Source of the DNA: an uncultured Spirochaetaceae bacterium
GTDB lineage: Bacteria > Spirochaetota > Spirochaetia > Treponematales > Treponemataceae
Length of the DNA stretch: 43,451 bases
NCBI GenBank assembly: GCA_902799965.1
Contig: CADCCO010000009.1
Location: 54,255-97,705 of the forward strand
Reading direction: 5' to 3'
The first letter of the stretch is position 1. Every line of letters starts with the position of its first letter. Below the pieces are notes generated by a model that was given only the letters and a program-made list of their open reading frames with translations, did no database searches and was not told the origin of the DNA. Shown here in pieces: positions 39,799 to 43,451 of this stretch. The translations under genes were made by a program, and so were the position numbers.

Positions 39799-42645
39799 AT
39801 GGCCGAATTCTTGTACGCGCTGATTATATATCCTCTTACGATAGCGATAGAAACTTCCTATCAGCTTGCCTACGAAATTTCGGGCAACGCGGGAATCGCG
39901 GTCATCGCGGTAAGCCTTGCCGTTTCCTTCTTGTGCCTGCCCCTCTACGTCGTGGCCGAAAAGTGGCAGCAAATCGAGCGCGACAAGCAAAAGCAAATGG
40001 AGCCGGGAATAGCGCGAATAAAAAAGGCCTTTAAGGGCGACGAGCAATACATGATGCTCACGACCTTTTACCGGCAAAACCATTACCACCCGATGATGGC
40101 CTTGCGCTCGTCGTTCGGGCTTTTGATACAAGTGCCGTTTTTCATCGCGGCCTACAGCTTTTTGTCCAATATGAGCGCCTTGCAGGGCCAGGGCTTTTTG
40201 TTCATACGCGACATGGGAAAAGCCGACGCGCTTTTTTCAATCGGCTCGTTTCCGGTGAACGTCCTTCCAATCGCGATGACCTTGATAAACATCGCTGGAA
40301 GCGCCGTCTACACAAAGGGCTTCAAGCTAAAGGACAAGGTTCCGATTTACGCGATGGCGCTGATTTTTTTGGCGATACTTTACGATTCTCCGGCGGGCTT
40401 GGTCCTTTACTGGACGATGAACAACGTCTTTAGCCTTGCCAAGAACGTCTTCTACAAGTTGAAGCGGCCCCTTCTTGTCCTTTACATAATGGCCTGCGCG
40501 GCGGCCGCCTGCCTGCTTTTGGCGCTGGCCTTCCACAACGGCCTTGCCTCAAAGCGCCTTGTCCTTTGCGTGATTTTGGCCGCAGTATTCTTGTCGCCGC
40601 TAATAGTCCGGGCCGCTTCCTGGGCGCTAAAGAATCCCTTGGCCGCCCTTGTCCAAAGCCCGCGCGAACGGGGAACGCTTTTTTTAGCCAGCGCCTTTTC
40701 GCTCGCGCTGCTTTCGGGCATAGTGATTCCGTCAAACGTGATTCTTTCTTCGGTGGTGGAATTCACCAACATCGACAACGTCCAAAGCGCGGCCCACTAT
40801 GTTTGGGCGGCCTTTTTCCAAAGCCTGGGATTGTTCGTGTTTTGGCTTTGCTGCGTTTACTTTTTGTTCGGAAAAAAAGTCCAAAGCCTTATGGCGGCCG
40901 GAAGCGCCCTGCTCCTTTTGTGGGGAACAGTCAACGCCTTTGCCTACGGTGACCGTTACGGCGCGATAAGCCGCTCGCTCATTTTCAACAACGGAGTTTC
41001 TGACGCTCTTTTAGCCAAGGGGCTGAACGCGCTTGTCCTTCTTGCGGCGGCGGCGGCCTTTTTGCTCTTGTTAAAAAAAGCGAAGCCAAAGAACGGCGCG
41101 ATTCCCCTTTGCTTTATACTGCTCGCCGCCTTTGCCTTTATAAGCGCGGTGAACGTCTTTAAAATCCAAAAAGAAAGCGCCGTTCTGGCGCAAAACAGAG
41201 TTCAAGAGGAAGAAAAAATAAAGCCCGCCTTCCGCCTTTCAAAAAGCGGAAAGAACGTCGTAGTCATAATGGCCGACCGCGCGGAAAGCGTCTACGCGCA
41301 AACAATCATCGACTCAGTTCCAAAAGCGCGCGAAGCCTTTAAGGACTGGACGCTGTTCAGCAACGCGCTTTCCTACGACGGCCACACAATTTTGGGCGCG
41401 CCTCCCCTTTACGGCGGCTACGAATACACTCCGCTGGAAATGAACAAACGCGTGGACGTTCCGCTGAAAGACAAGAACAACGAGGCGCTTTTGCTGATGC
41501 CGCGCGTCTTTACCGAGCAGGCGGGCTTTGAGGCCTTTGCCTACGACTTGTCTTGGGCCAACTACAAGTGGATTCCCGACATGTCGATTTGCGACCCCTA
41601 TCCAAAAATCACTGGCGGAAACTTGGAGCGCAAATACGTCACAAAATGGCTGGACGAGCACCCCGAATGCGCGCAAAAAAACGCGGCCAGCAAAACGATA
41701 GAAAGAAACTTTTTGTGGCTTTCTATCTTCAAGGCAACGCCTCTTTTCTTTAGGGAAGCGGTTTACGACGACGGCTCTTGGTGGTCAAGCGACGAAGGCT
41801 TCACCGACTTGCTCGACTTTATTTCATACTATTCGGTTTTGGACTACCTGCCCCAGCTGACCGCCATTGACGAAGGCGGCGCGGACAGCTTTACCCTCTT
41901 GCAGTCAATGGCGACCCATTCCACAATCGCGCTCCAAGCGCCGGATTTTGTTCCCGCAAAAAAGGTCACGAATTACGGCGCCTTTGAAGGCTTCTTTTGC
42001 TACGACGAGCTGAGCGTAAACGCCGCCTTTTTCCTAAGGCTTGCAGAATGGATGGAATATTTAAAGGCCAACGGCTGCTACGACAACACCCGCATAATCG
42101 TCGCCGCCGACCACGGAATCGGAACCGTGAATCCCAAAGACCTTTTCTTTGACGGCTCTGGAGTTTTTGGCGCGCAAAACGAGAGCGGCGCCGGCAGCGA
42201 GGACAGCCCCGAACAAGAAAAAGAGCGCGCGATGTCGTTCTTTTACGGCCTTATGAAATTTGGCTGGAACCCCGACCACAACCACCCTCTTCTAATGATG
42301 AAGGATTTTACCGGCGGCGCGCTAAAGGCGGACGGCTCCAAAGCCCAAGACGCGGGGGCGACCGCCGCGGACCGCAAGCGGGAATGGACGGTTGACAAGA
42401 GCTTTATGACCAACGCCGACGTTCCCGCGCTGGCGTTTGAAGGCATAATCGAAAATCCAGTCAACCCCTGGACAGGAAAGCCAATCCAAAAACGGACACA
42501 AAGCGCGGCTTACGGAATCGCGGCGGACGCCCCCTACGATCCGGCCAAGCACGGCGTTTATAAATACAACCTTAAAGGCGTAAGAATGTTCGACGTGTTC
42601 GACGACATGTCAAAGCTTTCAAATTGGAAGGAAAGAAAAGAATGA
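39799..42645 (+). CDS. Membrane fusion: YidC/Oxa1-like domain and alkaline-phosphatase-superfamily transferase domain
   Basis: Residues 1-230 resemble the YidC/Oxa1 insertase fold: SLAVSFLCLPLYVVAEKWQQ, a charged loop, GLLIQVPFFIAAYSFLSNM, and SPAGLVLYWTMNNVFSLAKN are all recognisable. Four or five more hydrophobic segments follow to about residue 460. Residues 485-948 look like the LtaS/phosphoethanolamine-transferase branch of the sulfatase/alkaline-phosphatase superfamily: VVVIMADRAES with Asp493, a possible nucleophile Thr530 in GHTILGAPPLYGGYEY, and AADHGIG with Asp771-His772. In LtaS/EptA relatives such a domain transfers phosphoglycerol or phosphoethanolamine on the outer face. Here the YidC part may be a repurposed membrane scaffold; it is far from the yidC-rnpA context. 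It overlaps the next gene by four bases. Confidence 0.82.
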   Translation: MAEFLYALIIYPLTIAIETSYQLAYEISGNAGIAVIAVSLAVSFLCLPLYVVAEKWQQIERDKQKQMEPGIARIKKAFKGDEQYMMLTTFYRQNHYHPMMALRSSFGLLIQVPFFIAAYSFLSNMSALQGQGFLFIRDMGKADALFSIGSFPVNVLPIAMTLINIAGSAVYTKGFKLKDKVPIYAMALIFLAILYDSPAGLVLYWTMNNVFSLAKNVFYKLKRPLLVLYIMACAAAACLLLALAFHNGLASKRLVLCVILAAVFLSPLIVRAASWALKNPLAALVQSPRERGTLFLASAFSLALLSGIVIPSNVILSSVVEFTNIDNVQSAAHYVWAAFFQSLGLFVFWLCCVYFLFGKKVQSLMAAGSALLLLWGTVNAFAYGDRYGAISRSLIFNNGVSDALLAKGLNALVLLAAAAAFLLLLKKAKPKNGAIPLCFILLAAFAFISAVNVFKIQKESAVLAQNRVQEEEKIKPAFRLSKSGKNVVVIMADRAESVYAQTIIDSVPKAREAFKDWTLFSNALSYDGHTILGAPPLYGGYEYTPLEMNKRVDVPLKDKNNEALLLMPRVFTEQAGFEAFAYDLSWANYKWIPDMSICDPYPKITGGNLERKYVTKWLDEHPECAQKNAASKTIERNFLWLSIFKATPLFFREAVYDDGSWWSSDEGFTDLLDFISYYSVLDYLPQLTAIDEGGADSFTLLQSMATHSTIALQAPDFVPAKKVTNYGAFEGFFCYDELSVNAAFFLRLAEWMEYLKANGCYDNTRIIVAADHGIGTVNPKDLFFDGSGVFGAQNESGAGSEDSPEQEKERAMSFFYGLMKFGWNPDHNHPLLMMKDFTGGALKADGSKAQDAGATAADRKREWTVDKSFMTNADVPALAFEGIIENPVNPWTGKPIQKRTQSAAYGIAADAPYDPAKHGVYKYNLKGVRMFDVFDDMSKLSNWKERKE

Positions 42646-43451
42646 GCGGAAAGAAAATTCAAATCTTGGACTCCACCTTGCGCGACGGCGCGCAGGGCGA
42701 AGGAATCAGCTACTCGGTGCAAGACAAGATTCACGTTTGCCAAGCGCTTGACGAGCTGGGCGTGGACTTTATCGAAGCCGGAAACCCCGGCTCAAATCCA
42801 AAGGACATGGAATTTTTCCAAGAGATGAAAAAAATTCCGCTAACGCATTCCAAGCTTTGCGCCTTTGGCTCGACCCGCCGCAAGGACATAAAGCCCAGCG
42901 AGGACGCCAACCTGCAAAGCTTAGTTTCCGCAGGAACCGAATGGGCGGTGATTTTTGGAAAGTCTTGGCTTTTCCATGTTACTGAAATTCTCCACACAAG
43001 CGAAGAAGAAAACCTTGCGATGATAAAGGACTCTTGCGAATTCTTGCGCCAAAACAAAATGCGCGTGATTTACGACGCGGAGCACTTTTTTACCGGCTAC
43101 AAGGACAATCCAGAATACGCGCTAAAAACTTTGCGCGCGGCAAAAGAAGGCGGCGCGGAAGTCCTTAACCTTTGCGAAACAAAAGGCGGCGCGATGCCCA
43201 ACGAATTGCAGGCCGCAGTCGAGCGCGTCGTAAAAGAGTTCGGAAGCGATTGCGCGATTGGAATCCACACCCACAACGATTCGGGCTTGGCGGTCGCAAA
43301 CTCGCTAATCGCCGTGACAGCCGGCGCCACGCACGTGCAGGGCGTCCTTTTGGGCTTTGGCGAGCGAACGGGAAACGCAAACCTTTCGACGATCATTCCC
43401 GACTTGCAGTTAAAGATGGGCTACGAGTGCCTTCCCGGCGAAAACATAAAG
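42642..43451 (+). CDS. cimA: Citramalate-synthase-like DRE-TIM metallolyase (3'-truncated)
   Basis: The first 270 codons of a 2-isopropylmalate/citramalate synthase family enzyme. The metal-binding and DRE motif LDSTLRDGAQGEGISYS (about residues 8-24) and the HTHNDSGLA metal site (about 208-216) are intact, as is VLLGFGERTGNANL. The GxxSNPKD-like stretch (about 47-52) and the long spacing match (R)-citramalate synthase, which condenses pyruvate and acetyl-CoA on the way to isoleucine, rather than LeuA. The gene runs off the window. It overlaps the membrane fusion by four bases, so an amino-acid enzyme is cotranscribed with envelope genes. Confidence 0.88.
   Translation, partial: MSGKKIQILDSTLRDGAQGEGISYSVQDKIHVCQALDELGVDFIEAGNPGSNPKDMEFFQEMKKIPLTHSKLCAFGSTRRKDIKPSEDANLQSLVSAGTEWAVIFGKSWLFHVTEILHTSEEENLAMIKDSCEFLRQNKMRVIYDAEHFFTGYKDNPEYALKTLRAAKEGGAEVLNLCETKGGAMPNELQAAVERVVKEFGSDCAIGIHTHNDSGLAVANSLIAVTAGATHVQGVLLGFGERTGNANLSTIIPDLQLKMGYECLPGENIK

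Noticed and set aside
39799..42645. Ordinary YidC membrane insertase
   Set aside because: Twice the size of YidC, with a large alkaline-phosphatase-superfamily domain and no rpmH-rnpA-jag context.

Overview
The window looks like chromosomal sequence from a host-associated spirochete, most likely Treponema or a close relative. This is inferred from gene content, not from a marker gene: LYIDPGTGSML-type N-termini on a polymer transferase, a LoaP/NusG-like antiterminator, an HddC-GmhB fusion, several periplasmic TPR proteins and short spirochete-style envelope operons. Most of the window is GC-rich and tightly packed, with many 1- or 4-base overlaps. The left 1.6 kb is clearly AT-rich. Bases 1-30 are a pure G run that cuts off the first gene and is probably a sequencing or contig-end artefact.

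Region 1 (31-5745, all minus) is a surface-polysaccharide operon read gmd, four-helix-bundle gene, fcl, wzm, wzt, fdtA-like ketoisomerase, acyltransferase (truncated). It makes GDP-L-fucose and exports a polymer by an ABC transporter. Base composition changes inside wzt, exactly where the ATPase core gives way to the C-terminal specificity domain. A small four-helix-bundle cassette flanked by AT-rich inverted repeats sits between gmd and fcl.

Region 2 (5746-19358) is mainly housekeeping: an acyl-CoA-synthetase-like enzyme with an extra C-terminal domain and a LoaP-like antiterminator facing away from it, then recA-folK-scpA, malQ and rpe followed by three envelope/TPR genes, rpmF-acpP-rnc, and deoD.

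Region 3 (19359-27522) holds gene relics, then a giant thioester alpha-2-macroglobulin lipoprotein overlapping a class 1C penicillin-binding protein. This is the usual bacterial pairing for periplasmic defence and peptidoglycan repair.

Region 4 (27578-36464) is a glycan-precursor block: manC, a GT4 glycosyltransferase, hddA, gmhA and an hddC-gmhB fusion (together a complete GDP-D-glycero-alpha-D-manno-heptose route), a second GT4, and convergently a third GT4 with rfbC and rfbA.

Region 5 (36567-43451, plus) is the most intriguing: a gene-start remnant, a CDP-glycerol-type polymer phosphotransferase, a two-domain nucleotidyltransferase/PLP-enzyme fusion, a YidC-like/alkaline-phosphatase-superfamily membrane fusion, and the start of a citramalate-synthase-like gene. 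The three middle genes can be read as a pathway that makes, activates and transfers an amino-alcohol or glycerol phosphate headgroup onto a surface polymer.

Two non-coding patterns recur. The only two close divergent promoters (8056-8080 and 36496-36520) share the same 25-bp dyad layout with the same 8-bp core. Many promoters place the -10 box only 6-9 bases before the start codon with no ribosome-binding site, which suggests leaderless or nearly leaderless mRNAs.
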